From: SFHK01 sp045538305
GTDB lineage: Bacteria > Bacillota > Clostridia > Christensenellales > Aristaeellaceae
Direction: 5' to 3'
Assembly: GCA_045538305.1 (NCBI GenBank)
Contig: JAZSRC010000090.1
Location: 1 to 17,717 of the forward strand
DNA: 17,717 bases
Part shown: one piece after another, positions 1-8,198 of the stretch
Layout: every line of letters starts with the position of its first letter
How positions within the stretch are numbered: position 1 is the stretch's first letter
The notes under the pieces: model-generated
What the model saw: only the letters and a program-made list of their open reading frames with translations
What the model was told of the DNA's origin: nothing
Database searches by the model: none
Program-made: the position numbers and the translations under genes

Positions 1-143
1 CCTGCGGGATTTGAAGGCGGCGACCTAAATGGGGGAAGCGTGTTTTGTCGCTTCGTTTTGTAAAAACGCGCGATTTCGCCGTACATGCCGCCGAAATCGA
101 TGAAAAATGGAGAGGGAGTTATTTCCCTCTCCAAATCTCTCCC
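1..143 (-). repeat. Dispersed intergenic repeat, copy A (downstream of feo operon)
   Basis: Read on the minus strand, this begins directly after the stop codon of the small FeoB-associated gene, with a terminator hairpin (109-132), a short T tract, and about 100 further bases. It matches 17521-17661 on the plus strand along its whole length with small differences. Positions 63-101 are identical over 39 bases to 17563-17601. The core holds an imperfect palindrome with CGATTTCG/CGAAATCG arms. The left edge coincides with the first base of the window, so the true end may lie outside. No coding potential is apparent. Confidence 0.85.
109..132 (-). terminator. Rho-independent terminator of the feo operon
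   Basis: A perfect 9-bp stem (GGAGAGGGA / TCCCTCTCC) encloses a 6-nt loop and is followed on the minus strand by ATTTTT. It lies 17 bases after the stop of the last feo gene and forms the first part of repeat copy A. Confidence 0.8.
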
Positions 144-148
144 TGATT

Positions 149-307
149 TCAGGTTTGCTTTGTATGAGTTGTACACGCTGCGCGGCATTGGGCGCAATTC
201 CCCGAACAACCGCAGCTGCTTTTTCCGTTTTTCTTGTCGCGAATCATTTTTGCAATGATAAGCGCTACAATCAGTACCAGCGCGCCGCCAACAAGATATG
301 TCGCCAT
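149..307 (-). CDS. FeoB-associated Cys-rich membrane protein
   Basis: This 52-residue protein has one N-terminal membrane segment (about residues 3-21, MATYLVGGALVLIVALIIAK) followed by a basic stretch (MIRDKKNGK) and a cysteine-rich tail with CGC, C..C and C (five Cys at about residues 32-45). This is the architecture of the small FeoB-associated family (Pfam FeoB_associated), which in Clostridia follows feoB and plays a FeoC-like or metal-handling role; its exact function is not established. The start is set by a GAGGTG ribosome binding site eight bases before the ATG. It lies 15 bp after the feoB stop, so it is the last gene of the feo operon. The stop codon abuts the dispersed repeat, which supplies the terminator. 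Confidence 0.85.
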   Translation of the reverse strand: MATYLVGGALVLIVALIIAKMIRDKKNGKSSCGCSGNCAQCRAACTTHTKQT

Positions 308-322
308 GTTTTACACCTCAAT

Positions 323-2605
323 TCATGCTTCCTTATAACGGTTTTTGCGCAGAAGCATATACGCAAGGAACAATACGGCCAGTATGGAAACGGCGGTCGT
401 CAGCGTAAAGCCTGCGCCGGCAAACCAGCGGCTCAGCTGATAAACGATCATTGCAATGAGGTATGCAAATGTGCACTGATAAGCGATGGCAAACGCCGTC
501 CACTTGCCGCTATTCATTTCGCGCTTGATTGCGCCCATTGCCGCGAAGCACGGCGCGCACAACAGGTTAAACAGAAGGAAGCTGAACGCAGCCAGACCGC
601 CGTAGCCGCCCGAGGTTTTGTCAAATCCGTTTTTGATGTTTGAAAGTCTGCCGGCCTTTTCGTCGGTGGAATAGGACTCGCTGTCCAGAATGTCCTGCGT
701 ACCCTCCTCCTCCGTATCGACATTGTATACTACGCCGAATACGCCGACAATTTCTTCCTTCGCCACAAGGCCCATAATGGTTGCGACGGTGGGCTCCCAG
801 CTGTCAAAGCCGAGGGGGCGGAATACCGGCGCTACTGCGCCGCCTACAACGCCAAGCACGCTGTCTTCGCTGTTTTCAACCGCTGCAAATTTGCGCTCTG
901 CTTCGTTTTCGCCGGCAACTTCCGCATTGTCCGTCCAGCCATAGGAGGAGGCGAACCAGATGATGATTGAAGAAAGCAGAATAACCGTGCCTGCGCGCTT
1001 GATGAACGACCAGCCGCGCTCCCATACGCTTGAAAGCACGTTTTTCCAGGAGGGCACGTGATATGCGGGAAGCTCCATTACAAAGGGGGCGGGCTTTCCG
1101 GAGAAGGGCTTTGTCTTTTTGAGAATCAGGCCCGATACGACCACGGCGGCAATACCGATAAAGTATGCGGATACGCCAATCCATGCCGCGCCGCCAAACA
1201 AAGCCGAAGCAATCAGACCGATAATCGGGAGCTTGGCGCTGCAGGGAATGAACGTGGTGGTGATGATCGTCATGCGCCGGTCGCCTTCGCTTTCAATGGT
1301 ACGCGACGCCATAATGCCGGGAACGCCGCAGCCGGAGGCGATCAGGAGGGGGATAAAGCTTTTGCCGGAAAGTCCGAACTTTCTGAAGATTCGGTCCATG
1401 ATGAACGCTACGCGCGCCATATAGCCAACATCCTCCAGAATGGAGAGCAGGAAGAACAATACAATCAGCTGCGGAACAAATCCCAGCACCGCGCCTACGC
1501 CGCCGATGATTCCGTCTCCGATGAGCCCTACCAGCCAGCCGGCAGTTCCGATTTTTTCAAGCCAGGAAACCAGAGGCGCCTGAATCCACTGGGCGACGAG
1601 TACATCGTTTGCAAAGTCGGTTACGATTGTGCCAACGGAGGAAACCGCGATATAGTACACCAGATACATAATGGCGGCAAAGATGGGAAGCGCGAAATAC
1701 TTGTTTGTAACAATGCGGTCGATTTTATCCGACGTGCTGAGAGCGCCCTTAGGCCTGCCTTTTTTCACGCATTTTTCCACTACGCGGCTGATGTAATTGT
1801 ATCTTTCGTTGGTAATAATGCTCTCGGCGTCGTCATCCAGCTCCATTTCGCAGCGGCGGACGGTTTCTTCAATGCCGAGTTTGGCGCTTTCCGTAAGGTT
1901 CAGCTTTTCAAGCACGCGGCTGTCGCGTTCAAACAGCTTGATGGCAAACCAGCGCGCCTGACGGGGGTCGACCATTTCTCCTTCGTGAATGCTGCCGTCG
2001 CCATGATGGTGATGCACGGGCTCTTCGCCGTTATTGTGGGTAATCAGGTCCTCGATATGCGCAAGCGCGTGCTCAACGCTGCCGCCGAATACATGCGGCG
2101 GGTTGGAAAACACCTTGTCGCCCGCAACCTCCGCAGCTTTTTTCGCGGCTGCCAGGCTGCCTTCGCCCTTAAGGGCGGAAGTTTCTATTACGTGACAGCC
2201 CAGCGCTTTTCCAAGCGTGTCCAGATCGATTTTGTCGCCGTTTTTGCGGGCTACGTCGATCATGTTCAGCGCGATTACCATCGGAATTCCAAGTTCGGCC
2301 AGCTGCGTGGTAAGGTACAGGTTTCTTTCGATGTTGGATGCGTCGACGATGTTCAGGATAACGTCGGGCTTTTCATTCACTAGATAACTGCGGGCGACAA
2401 CTTCCTCCATGGTATAGGGAGAAAGACTGTAAATGCCGGGCAGATCCTGAATAATGATGTCCTCGGCGCCCTTCAGCTTGCCTTCCTTTTTTTCTACCGT
2501 TACGCCGGGCCAGTTGCCCACATATTGATTGGAACCGGTAAGATCGTTGAACATGGTCGTCTTACCGCTGTTCGGGTTGCCTGCCAGCGCAATTTTTATG
2601 GCCAT
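323..2605 (-). CDS. feoB: Ferrous iron transport protein B (GTPase-gated Fe2+ permease)
   Basis: FeoB, 760 residues, imports Fe2+ across the cytoplasmic membrane under anaerobic conditions. The N-terminal G domain shows G1 GNPNSGKT (residues 9-16), the switch segment GNWPGVTVE (30-38), G3 DLPG (54-57), G4 NMID (114-117) and a G5-like SALKG (143-147). A helical spacer follows to about 295. The permease part has Gate-type repeats including SGCGVPGIMASRTIE and CAPCFAAMGAIKRE near the C terminus, with about ten hydrophobic segments. The ATG at 2605 is chosen because AAGGAGG lies seven bases upstream; an in-frame upstream extension of 11 residues lacks such a site. An insertion around 190-210 contains HHHH and several other histidines, possibly metal-binding. 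It follows feoA by 67 bp, so the two are presumably co-transcribed. Confidence 0.97.
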   Translation of the reverse strand: MAIKIALAGNPNSGKTTMFNDLTGSNQYVGNWPGVTVEKKEGKLKGAEDIIIQDLPGIYSLSPYTMEEVVARSYLVNEKPDVILNIVDASNIERNLYLTTQLAELGIPMVIALNMIDVARKNGDKIDLDTLGKALGCHVIETSALKGEGSLAAAKKAAEVAGDKVFSNPPHVFGGSVEHALAHIEDLITHNNGEEPVHHHHGDGSIHEGEMVDPRQARWFAIKLFERDSRVLEKLNLTESAKLGIEETVRRCEMELDDDAESIITNERYNYISRVVEKCVKKGRPKGALSTSDKIDRIVTNKYFALPIFAAIMYLVYYIAVSSVGTIVTDFANDVLVAQWIQAPLVSWLEKIGTAGWLVGLIGDGIIGGVGAVLGFVPQLIVLFFLLSILEDVGYMARVAFIMDRIFRKFGLSGKSFIPLLIASGCGVPGIMASRTIESEGDRRMTIITTTFIPCSAKLPIIGLIASALFGGAAWIGVSAYFIGIAAVVVSGLILKKTKPFSGKPAPFVMELPAYHVPSWKNVLSSVWERGWSFIKRAGTVILLSSIIIWFASSYGWTDNAEVAGENEAERKFAAVENSEDSVLGVVGGAVAPVFRPLGFDSWEPTVATIMGLVAKEEIVGVFGVVYNVDTEEEGTQDILDSESYSTDEKAGRLSNIKNGFDKTSGGYGGLAAFSFLLFNLLCAPCFAAMGAIKREMNSGKWTAFAIAYQCTFAYLIAMIVYQLSRWFAGAGFTLTTAVSILAVLFLAYMLLRKNRYKEA

Positions 2606-2673
2606 AGATATTCCTCCTTCGTAAGAGCCACGAATCAATACGGATACAAAACGGCTTTTCGCTGATGATCGCT

Positions 2674-2895
2674 TTATTCAACAAGAATCATTTCGGCGTC
2701 GCTTTTTCTTAAACTCAGCTCGTAACCGCGTACGTACAGCTCCATCGGGTCGCCAAGGGGAGCCATTTTACGCACATATATCTCTGTACCTTTGGTGATT
2801 CCCATATCCATAATGCGTCTGCGAATGGCTCCCTCACCCAATACCTTCAGAACAACGGCGCTTTTTCCAATCGGTACATCCTTCAGCGTTTTCAT
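2674..2895 (-). CDS. feoA: Ferrous iron transport protein A
   Basis: This 73-residue FeoA has a single SH3-like domain. It shows the family pattern: an initial MKTLKDVPIGKSAVVLKV strand region, the RRRIMDMGITKGTEI core, and the C-terminal LRKSDAEMILVE. FeoA is a small cytoplasmic protein needed for full FeoB activity, probably by contacting the FeoB cytoplasmic domains. The ATG at 2895 is preferred because GGGAGG lies nine bases upstream; the reading frame stays open to 2946, but that extension has no ribosome binding site and no family similarity. It is first in the operon, behind the promoter at 2984-3012 and an 88-base leader. Confidence 0.95.
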   Translation of the reverse strand: MKTLKDVPIGKSAVVLKVLGEGAIRRRIMDMGITKGTEIYVRKMAPLGDPMELYVRGYELSLRKSDAEMILVE

Positions 2896-2950
2896 CTCAG
2901 CAGGCCTCCCTATGTAATGATTAGATGCAACTAACTCATGATTCAAAATG

Positions 2951-2978
2951 ACGGTTAGAGATAGAGCTCTCTAACCGT
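2951..2978 (-). promoter_or_regulatory. Perfect inverted repeat in the feoA 5' leader
   Basis: Ten-base perfect arms ACGGTTAGAG / CTCTAACCGT are separated by 8 bases. The element lies immediately downstream of the -10 box, so it falls at the predicted mRNA 5' end. It could be a second binding site for the regulator (it shares the ACGGTTAG half-site with the palindrome upstream) or a stabilising 5' hairpin. No T tract follows, so it is not a terminator. Confidence 0.65.
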
Positions 2979-2981
2979 AAA

Positions 2982-3003
2982 TTAGTTTAGCATAACTAAC
3001 CGT
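2982..3003 (-). promoter_or_regulatory. Putative DtxR/IdeR-type iron operator
   Basis: Positions 2982-2999 (plus strand TTAGTTTAGCATAACTAA) form an imperfect palindrome with six-base arms. It resembles the IdeR/DtxR consensus TTAGGTTAGGCTAACCTAA, one base shorter. It covers the -10 box of the feo promoter, so a bound repressor would block polymerase. CTAACCGT at 2996-3003 repeats the half-site also seen at 2951 and 2971. The assignment to a DtxR-family regulator is inference; it does not look like an AT-rich Fur box. Confidence 0.55.
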
Positions 3004-3012
3004 AATTGTCAA
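2984..3012 (-). promoter_or_regulatory. feoAB promoter
   Basis: On the minus strand there is a perfect -35 TTGACA (3007-3012), a 17-base spacer and a -10 TAAACT (2984-2989). It lies 45 bp downstream of the exporter gene stop at 3058. No terminator is visible in between, so exporter transcripts may also run into feo. Confidence 0.8.
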
Positions 3013-3057
3013 CGCGAAACGATATTATTTTTCTGATAACACAATATGCATAACGGG

Positions 3058-4854
3058 TTACGATTCAAACTGTGCATGATACAGCCGGCTGTAAAAGCCG
3101 TTCTTCTGAATCAGTTCCGCATGCGTACCCTGTTCCACAATATCGCCTTCGTTCAGAACCAGAATATGATCTGCGTTCCGGATAGTTGACAAACGGTGAG
3201 CAATAACGAACACCGTCTTGTTCTTCATCAGCTGGAGCATGGCTTCCTGAATTCGTTCCTCGGTCCGGGTGTCGACGTTGCTGGTGGCTTCGTCCAGAAT
3301 CAGCATTTTTGCATCCAAAAGCATGGCGCGCGCGATGGTCAGCAGCTGCTTTTGCCCCTTTGATATGTTGCCGCCGTTTTCCGTGATTACGGTATTGTAA
3401 CCGTCGGGCAGCTGTTCGATGAAGTGCGAAATACGCGCCATGCGGGCGGCCTTCTGAACATCTTCAAGCGTTGCGTTTTTTGCGCCGTATGCGATATTGG
3501 CAAATACTGTGCCTTCAAACAACCACGTTTCCTGAAGCACCATGGCGAAGCTTTCGCGAAGACTTTTGCGCTTGATGTCTTCAATCGGAATTCCGTCTAT
3601 GGTAATCGACCCGCCTGCCCTGTCGTAAAAGCGCATGAGCAGGTTGATGATGGTTGTTTTTCCTGCGCCGGTCGGGCCGACAATGGCGGTTACGCTGCCG
3701 GGCTCGGCTACGAGATTCAGATCCTTAAGAATGATCCGATCCGGCGTATAGCCAAAGGACACATGCTCCATCACTACGCGGCCTTTGGGATTTTCAAGCG
3801 TAACGGCATTTTCCTTATCTTCGGTTTCGGGCGCTTCATCAATCAACCGGAATACCCTTTCGCCCGCCGCCAGCGCGCTCTGCATTTCGGCAATCAGGTT
3901 AGCGGTTTCGTTGATGGGGCCGGAGAACTTTCTGGAGTACAGTACAAAGGAGGAAATGTCGCCAATGGTCATATACCTATATAAATATAAAAGTGCTCCG
4001 AATACGCTGACCAGCGTCAGGGAAAGGTTATTGACAAAATTGACCGACGGGCCCGTGATCGAACCGTAGTATTCGCTCTTGTAGTATGCTTGTACGGCCT
4101 CTTCGTTTTTTTCATCGAAGCGGTTAATGGTATATTGCTCGCGGTGATAGGCCTTGGCGGTTTTGAGGCCGGAAATCATTTCCTCCACAAAGCCGTTCAA
4201 TTCGCCCAGCTTTCTGGATCGCGCGCGGAACAACGGGCGGGTTTTGCCGGTAATGTATTTGGTCAAAAGCACCGAAAGCGGCACGGTCACGGCAAATACC
4301 AGTATCAGAAGCGGAGAAAGCGATAGCATCATGATAAGCGAGCCGATGACGGTTACAAGAGACGACAGGATTTGTACGATATCGTGCGAAAGGGATGTGT
4401 TTACGGTATCGATATCGTAAGAGATTTTGCTGATAATATCGCCGATTGCGTTCTGGTCGGTATAGCCGATCGGAAGGCGCGAGATACTTTTGAATACATC
4501 CGTGCGCATGGTGCTGACAATTTTCTGCGACAATTTCACCATGCAAACGGAAATAATGTATCCGAACAGGGCGGAAAACGCGTAGAAAACCAGCATCAGA
4601 AATGCGAAGTAGAATACGCGCGGAAAATCCACGCCCGTTTCCTTTGTGATGGCGTCAATGGCATTTCCCGACAGCTTCGGGCCAAGCAGCGCCAGCGTAT
4701 TTGAGAAAAGCGACAGAATCAGTATGCCGATCATTGGAAAACGATAGGCATACACGTATTTCCACAGGTTTTTGAGCACGTATTTTACATCGTGCGTATG
4801 ATTGTCGGCGACGCGCGTCGAAACGCCGCCCATTCCCGGACCGCGAGGCGGCAT
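3058..4854 (-). CDS. ABC exporter half-transporter, catalytic subunit of heterodimer
   Basis: A type I (multidrug/lipid-type) ABC exporter of 598 residues, with a transmembrane domain of six predicted helices (about 35-330) fused to an ATPase domain. Walker A is GPTGAGKT (393-400), the Q-loop Gln is at 441, Walker B is MLILDE with the catalytic Glu at 522, and the H-loop His is at 553 (IAHRLSTI). The signature motif is degenerate: ISKGQ (497-501) instead of LSGGQ. This mirrors the TM288 side of heterodimeric exporters. The ATG at 4854 follows the stop of the preceding gene by one base and has GGGAGGG seven bases upstream; the frame stays open to 5124 but that part overlaps the upstream gene and is unlike the family. 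The substrate cannot be read from sequence; these pairs export drugs, peptides or lipids. Confidence 0.93.
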   Translation of the reverse strand: MPPRGPGMGGVSTRVADNHTHDVKYVLKNLWKYVYAYRFPMIGILILSLFSNTLALLGPKLSGNAIDAITKETGVDFPRVFYFAFLMLVFYAFSALFGYIISVCMVKLSQKIVSTMRTDVFKSISRLPIGYTDQNAIGDIISKISYDIDTVNTSLSHDIVQILSSLVTVIGSLIMMLSLSPLLILVFAVTVPLSVLLTKYITGKTRPLFRARSRKLGELNGFVEEMISGLKTAKAYHREQYTINRFDEKNEEAVQAYYKSEYYGSITGPSVNFVNNLSLTLVSVFGALLYLYRYMTIGDISSFVLYSRKFSGPINETANLIAEMQSALAAGERVFRLIDEAPETEDKENAVTLENPKGRVVMEHVSFGYTPDRIILKDLNLVAEPGSVTAIVGPTGAGKTTIINLLMRFYDRAGGSITIDGIPIEDIKRKSLRESFAMVLQETWLFEGTVFANIAYGAKNATLEDVQKAARMARISHFIEQLPDGYNTVITENGGNISKGQKQLLTIARAMLLDAKMLILDEATSNVDTRTEERIQEAMLQLMKNKTVFVIAHRLSTIRNADHILVLNEGDIVEQGTHAELIQKNGFYSRLYHAQFES

Positions 4855-4855
4855 A

Positions 4856-6565
4856 TCAGTTCCCTCCCATCTGTGTTTCGGCAATATGCCTGTATTCCGG
4901 ACAGCTTTCCATAAGCTCCATATGCGTACCCTGCGCAAACGCGCGTCCGTCTTCCAGCATGATGATATCGGAGCATGCAGCGATGGACGATATGCGTGAA
5001 GCGATGATGATGGAGGTGGTATCGGAATGGTTTTTTCGAAGCGCAGAACGCAGGTCGGCGTCCGTCCGGTAATCGAGGGCGCTGGAGGTGTCGTCCAGAA
5101 GCAGTATCTCGGGCTCGCCCGCAAGCGCGCGGGCGAGAATCAGCCGCTGACGCTGTCCGCCGGAAAGGTTGGTGCCCTGCGAGTTCAGGCGCGCGTCAAG
5201 ATCGTCATTCAGAGAATGAATGTAATTTGCCTGCGCATCCAGGATGGCGTTCAGAATCGTTTCTTCGTCAATCTCCCGGCCCAGGGTGATGTTTTCGCGA
5301 ACGGTATCGGAATATATGACGTCGCTTTGGAAGGTGACGCCGAACATTGTATGAAGCTTTTCGGGCGGAATTTCCTTTACATTTACGCCGTCAATCAGGA
5401 TTTCGCCCTGATCCACATCATAAAAGCGCATTAACAGCAGCAGTATGGTGCTTTTTCCGGAGCCCGTCGGTCCGATCAGGCCCAGCGATTCGCCGCGCCT
5501 CAGCCGGAACGATATGTTTTCAAGCGTGGGCTTTCTCTTATTATAGGAAAAGGTAACGTTTTTGAACTCAATATGCCACTGAGCGTCGTTTGCCGTCCGG
5601 GAAGGCGCCTCCGGTTTTAGGTCCTCCGGCATTTCAAGCACTTCCGATATTCGCTTGGCGGATGCGCTGGCGCGGGAGATCATAACGAAAATTCGCGTAA
5701 GGCCGAGCATGCCGTTTGAAATGATGGTGAAGTAGCTCAAAAACGCAAGTATCTTTCCGGGCTCGGTCAGATTATGGTTTACCCGGTAGGCGCCTGCGAT
5801 CAGAACCGCTACAAGGCCTGCATTCAAAAACAAAGTCACAAAGGGCGAGGACAGACTCATGATAACGTTCGCATGAACGTTGTCGCCGGAAACCTTTTCT
5901 GACTGCTTCTGAAACCGGGCATTTTCATATTCGCCCTTGGACAGCGCTTTGATTATGCGCGCGCCGGTGATGTTTTCCCTGACGATGCGCACCAGGCCGT
6001 CGACGGATTCCTGAAGCTTTTTAAACAGCGGTATGCCCTTCATGGAAACCATGGTAACGGAGATGCCGATCAGCGGCATGGTAGCGATCAGTATCAACGA
6101 TAACGGCACGTCCTGAAACAGTGTAACGATAATGCCGCCGATTAACAGTATCGGCGCGCGAACGCCCATACGTAGCGTCATGCCGACCATCTGGTGTACG
6201 TTGTAGGTGTCGGTTGTAAGCCTTGATACCAGCGACGGCACAGTGAGATTGTCCACCTGCGCGCCGGACAGATGGGAAACGGAGGCAAACAGATCATGCC
6301 GGACAACGCGGGTTACGTCGCGGGCAATGCCTGCTGCGCGCCGGTTGGCAAGAATGTTGAAGCTCAGGCAAATCACGGAAAAAAATGCCATGGCGCCGCC
6401 AAAGAGGAATATTTCCTTTACGCTTTCGCCCGGAATAACCGTATCAATGATGTATTCCAGTATCCACGGCAGCATCAGCTCGCTCACCGTTCCGATGAGC
6501 TTGATGCATACGGTAATATACACCCTGATCATGTGCGGGCGGATATAGGTCATAAGCTTTTTCAT
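4856..6565 (-). CDS. ABC exporter half-transporter, degenerate-site subunit of heterodimer
   Basis: This 569-residue type I ABC exporter has membrane helices from about 15 to 300 and an ATPase domain from about 330. Walker A is GPTGSGKST (365-373), the Q-loop Gln is at 413 and the signature is canonical LSGGQ (467-471). The residue after Walker B is Asp492 (LLLDDTSSALD) rather than the catalytic Glu, and the H-loop His is replaced by Ser524 (IIASRISSI). It therefore carries the inactive nucleotide site while its LSGGQ completes the active site of the partner at 3058-4854, as in TM287/TM288. The ATG at 6565 is the first likely start; GGAGG lies 13 bases upstream, which is rather far. No regulator gene is adjacent and no clear promoter was recognised. 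Confidence 0.93.
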   Translation of the reverse strand: MKKLMTYIRPHMIRVYITVCIKLIGTVSELMLPWILEYIIDTVIPGESVKEIFLFGGAMAFFSVICLSFNILANRRAAGIARDVTRVVRHDLFASVSHLSGAQVDNLTVPSLVSRLTTDTYNVHQMVGMTLRMGVRAPILLIGGIIVTLFQDVPLSLILIATMPLIGISVTMVSMKGIPLFKKLQESVDGLVRIVRENITGARIIKALSKGEYENARFQKQSEKVSGDNVHANVIMSLSSPFVTLFLNAGLVAVLIAGAYRVNHNLTEPGKILAFLSYFTIISNGMLGLTRIFVMISRASASAKRISEVLEMPEDLKPEAPSRTANDAQWHIEFKNVTFSYNKRKPTLENISFRLRRGESLGLIGPTGSGKSTILLLLMRFYDVDQGEILIDGVNVKEIPPEKLHTMFGVTFQSDVIYSDTVRENITLGREIDEETILNAILDAQANYIHSLNDDLDARLNSQGTNLSGGQRQRLILARALAGEPEILLLDDTSSALDYRTDADLRSALRKNHSDTTSIIIASRISSIAACSDIIMLEDGRAFAQGTHMELMESCPEYRHIAETQMGGN

Positions 6566-6605
6566 TCGTTGTTTACGCCCTCCGAATGCCGTTCATAAGT
6601 TCGAT

Positions 6606-6622
6606 ATGTAATCTGTATACAT
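6606..6622. promoter_or_regulatory. Small inverted repeat upstream of exporter operon
   Basis: ATGTA and TACAT arms are separated by 7 bases, 41 bp before the start of the exporter operon. This could be an operator for a MarR- or GntR-type repressor, but short AT-rich palindromes are common by chance. Confidence 0.25.
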
Positions 6623-6629
6623 GATAAAG

Positions 6630-6662
6630 CGCCGTCTTCCGCCTGCATTGGGAAAGACGGCG
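6630..6662 (-). terminator. Terminator-like hairpin after the DUF1846 gene
   Basis: A perfect 9-bp stem (CGCCGTCTT / AAGACGGCG) encloses a 15-base loop that can pair partly. It lies 27 bp after the DUF1846 stop and is followed on the minus strand by CTTTATC, a weak T tract. It probably ends the VanW-RidA-DegV-DUF1846 operon. Confidence 0.6.
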
Positions 6663-6688
6663 TCTGCGTTTAAAGCGGATTCTGCCGG

Positions 6689-8191
6689 TTATTTGTGATA
6701 GAACTTACCCACCTCGTACACCGGTTCGCAGCTTACGTTGATGCCCAGCTGCTTATAGGTTTTTTCATCCACCGACGACAGGATAACGGTGAAATGGGCA
6801 TCACAGCCGCGCAGCTTTTCCAGCTGCTTTTGTGCGAGCGCGGCATTTTTGTCGGTCGCGGCGCTGACGCAGAGGGCTACGAGCATTTCGTCGGAATGCA
6901 GGCGCGGATTCCGATGGCCCAGATTTTTGGTTTTCAGGTTGCAGATCGGCTCGATAACGGACGGCGAAATGAGGTCGATATCCTTATCGATGCCGGCAAG
7001 CGCCTTGAGCGCATTGAGCATCAATGCGGCGGACGCGCCCAGAAGCGACGAGGTTTTTCCGGTAACGACGCGACCGTCGTTCAGCATCATTGCGGCTGCC
7101 GGCGCGCCGGTGATTTTTTCCTTCAGCAGGGAAGCGCTGATGGCCGGATAAATATCGGGGGTAATGTTGGCTCGCTTGATAATGAGCTCAATCTTTCTTA
7201 CCGCCTCGGTGTTCGAGCCGCCCTTCTTTACATCTACCTGCGCGGCAAAGAACCGGCGGAGGATTTCAATAGACGATGCCTCCCGGCAGGCTGTATCGTC
7301 CATAATGCAGTGGCCGATCATGTTCACGCCCATATCCGTGGGGGATTTATAGGGAGAAACGCCCTGAATCATTTCAAACATGGCGTTCAGAACGGGGAAT
7401 ACCTCTACATCCCTGTTGTAATTGACCGCCATCTCGCCGTAGGCCTCCAGATGGTAAGGGTCGATCATGTTTACATCGTCCAGATCCGCTGTCGCCGCTT
7501 CGTATGCAAGGTTCAGCGGATGCTTAAGAGGCAGGTTCCAGATGGGGAAGGTTTCGAATTTTGCATAACCCGATTTAATTCCGTTCTGGTAGTCGTGATA
7601 CAGCTGCGAGAGGCAAGTGGCCATTTTTCCGCTGCCGGGGCCCGGCGCAGTAACCACGACGAGAGGGCGGGTGGTTTCGATGTATTCGTTTCTGCCAAAG
7701 CCGTCCTCGCTTACGATGTTTTTGACGTCGGACGGATATCCGGCGATGGGGTAATGGCGGTAAGAGCGGATACCAAGGGCGCTTAACCGCTTCTGGAAGC
7801 GCTTTGCGCCCGGCTGCTCGGTGTACTGCGTGATGACGACGGAGCCGACATACAGGCCCATGGACTGAAAAATGTCCATCATGCGCAATACGTCGTCGTC
7901 GTAGGAAATGCCAAGATCGCCGCGCAGCTTATTTTTTTCGATATCGTTTGCATTGATGGTGATGATGATTTCGACTTGTTCGCCGAAGGAGCGAAGCATG
8001 CGCATTTTGCTGTCCGGCTGAAAGCCCGGCAGGACGCGGGAAGCATGATAATCGTCAAAGAGCTTTCCGCCAAATTCCAGATAAAGCTTTCCGCCGAAAT
8101 CTTCTATGCGCTTTTTGATGCGCTCCGATTGAAGGCTGATATATTTTGTGTTATCAAAACCGATTCTGGACACGGCAAAACACCCTTTCAT
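6689..8191 (-). CDS. DUF1846 (UPF0371) family protein
   Basis: This 500-residue protein matches the DUF1846/UPF0371 family, common in Firmicutes, in length and motifs. The N terminus has IGFDNTKYISLQSERIKKRI and a GGKLYLEFGGKLFDDYHASRVLPGF-type segment (described, not fully quoted). A glycine-rich, P-loop-like APGPGSGK lies at 182-189 and an MGVNMIG segment lies in the middle. The biochemical function of the family is not established, so none is assigned. The ATG at 8191 has AAAGGAGG nine bases upstream. An alternative GTG at 8173 would give an N terminus closer to typical members and has only a weak AAAGGG site. It starts 44 bp after the DegV gene and closes the operon. Its ribosome binding site is inside a hairpin (8199-8219). 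Confidence 0.88.
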   Translation of the reverse strand: MKGCFAVSRIGFDNTKYISLQSERIKKRIEDFGGKLYLEFGGKLFDDYHASRVLPGFQPDSKMRMLRSFGEQVEIIITINANDIEKNKLRGDLGISYDDDVLRMMDIFQSMGLYVGSVVITQYTEQPGAKRFQKRLSALGIRSYRHYPIAGYPSDVKNIVSEDGFGRNEYIETTRPLVVVTAPGPGSGKMATCLSQLYHDYQNGIKSGYAKFETFPIWNLPLKHPLNLAYEAATADLDDVNMIDPYHLEAYGEMAVNYNRDVEVFPVLNAMFEMIQGVSPYKSPTDMGVNMIGHCIMDDTACREASSIEILRRFFAAQVDVKKGGSNTEAVRKIELIIKRANITPDIYPAISASLLKEKITGAPAAAMMLNDGRVVTGKTSSLLGASAALMLNALKALAGIDKDIDLISPSVIEPICNLKTKNLGHRNPRLHSDEMLVALCVSAATDKNAALAQKQLEKLRGCDAHFTVILSSVDEKTYKQLGINVSCEPVYEVGKFYHK

Positions 8192-8198
8192 ATACACA

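Noticed and set aside
1058..2383. Long open frame on the plus strand opposite feoB (441 codons)
   Set aside because: It mirrors the feoB coding frame, has no ribosome binding site or recognisable motif, and the minus strand encodes a complete FeoB.
4855..5124. 90-residue N-terminal extension of the second exporter subunit
   Set aside because: It overlaps the upstream subunit gene in another frame, while a strong GGGAGGG site supports the ATG at 4854.
6695..7786. Long open frame on the plus strand opposite the DUF1846 gene
   Set aside because: Shadow of the real gene, with no ribosome binding site and no known domain.
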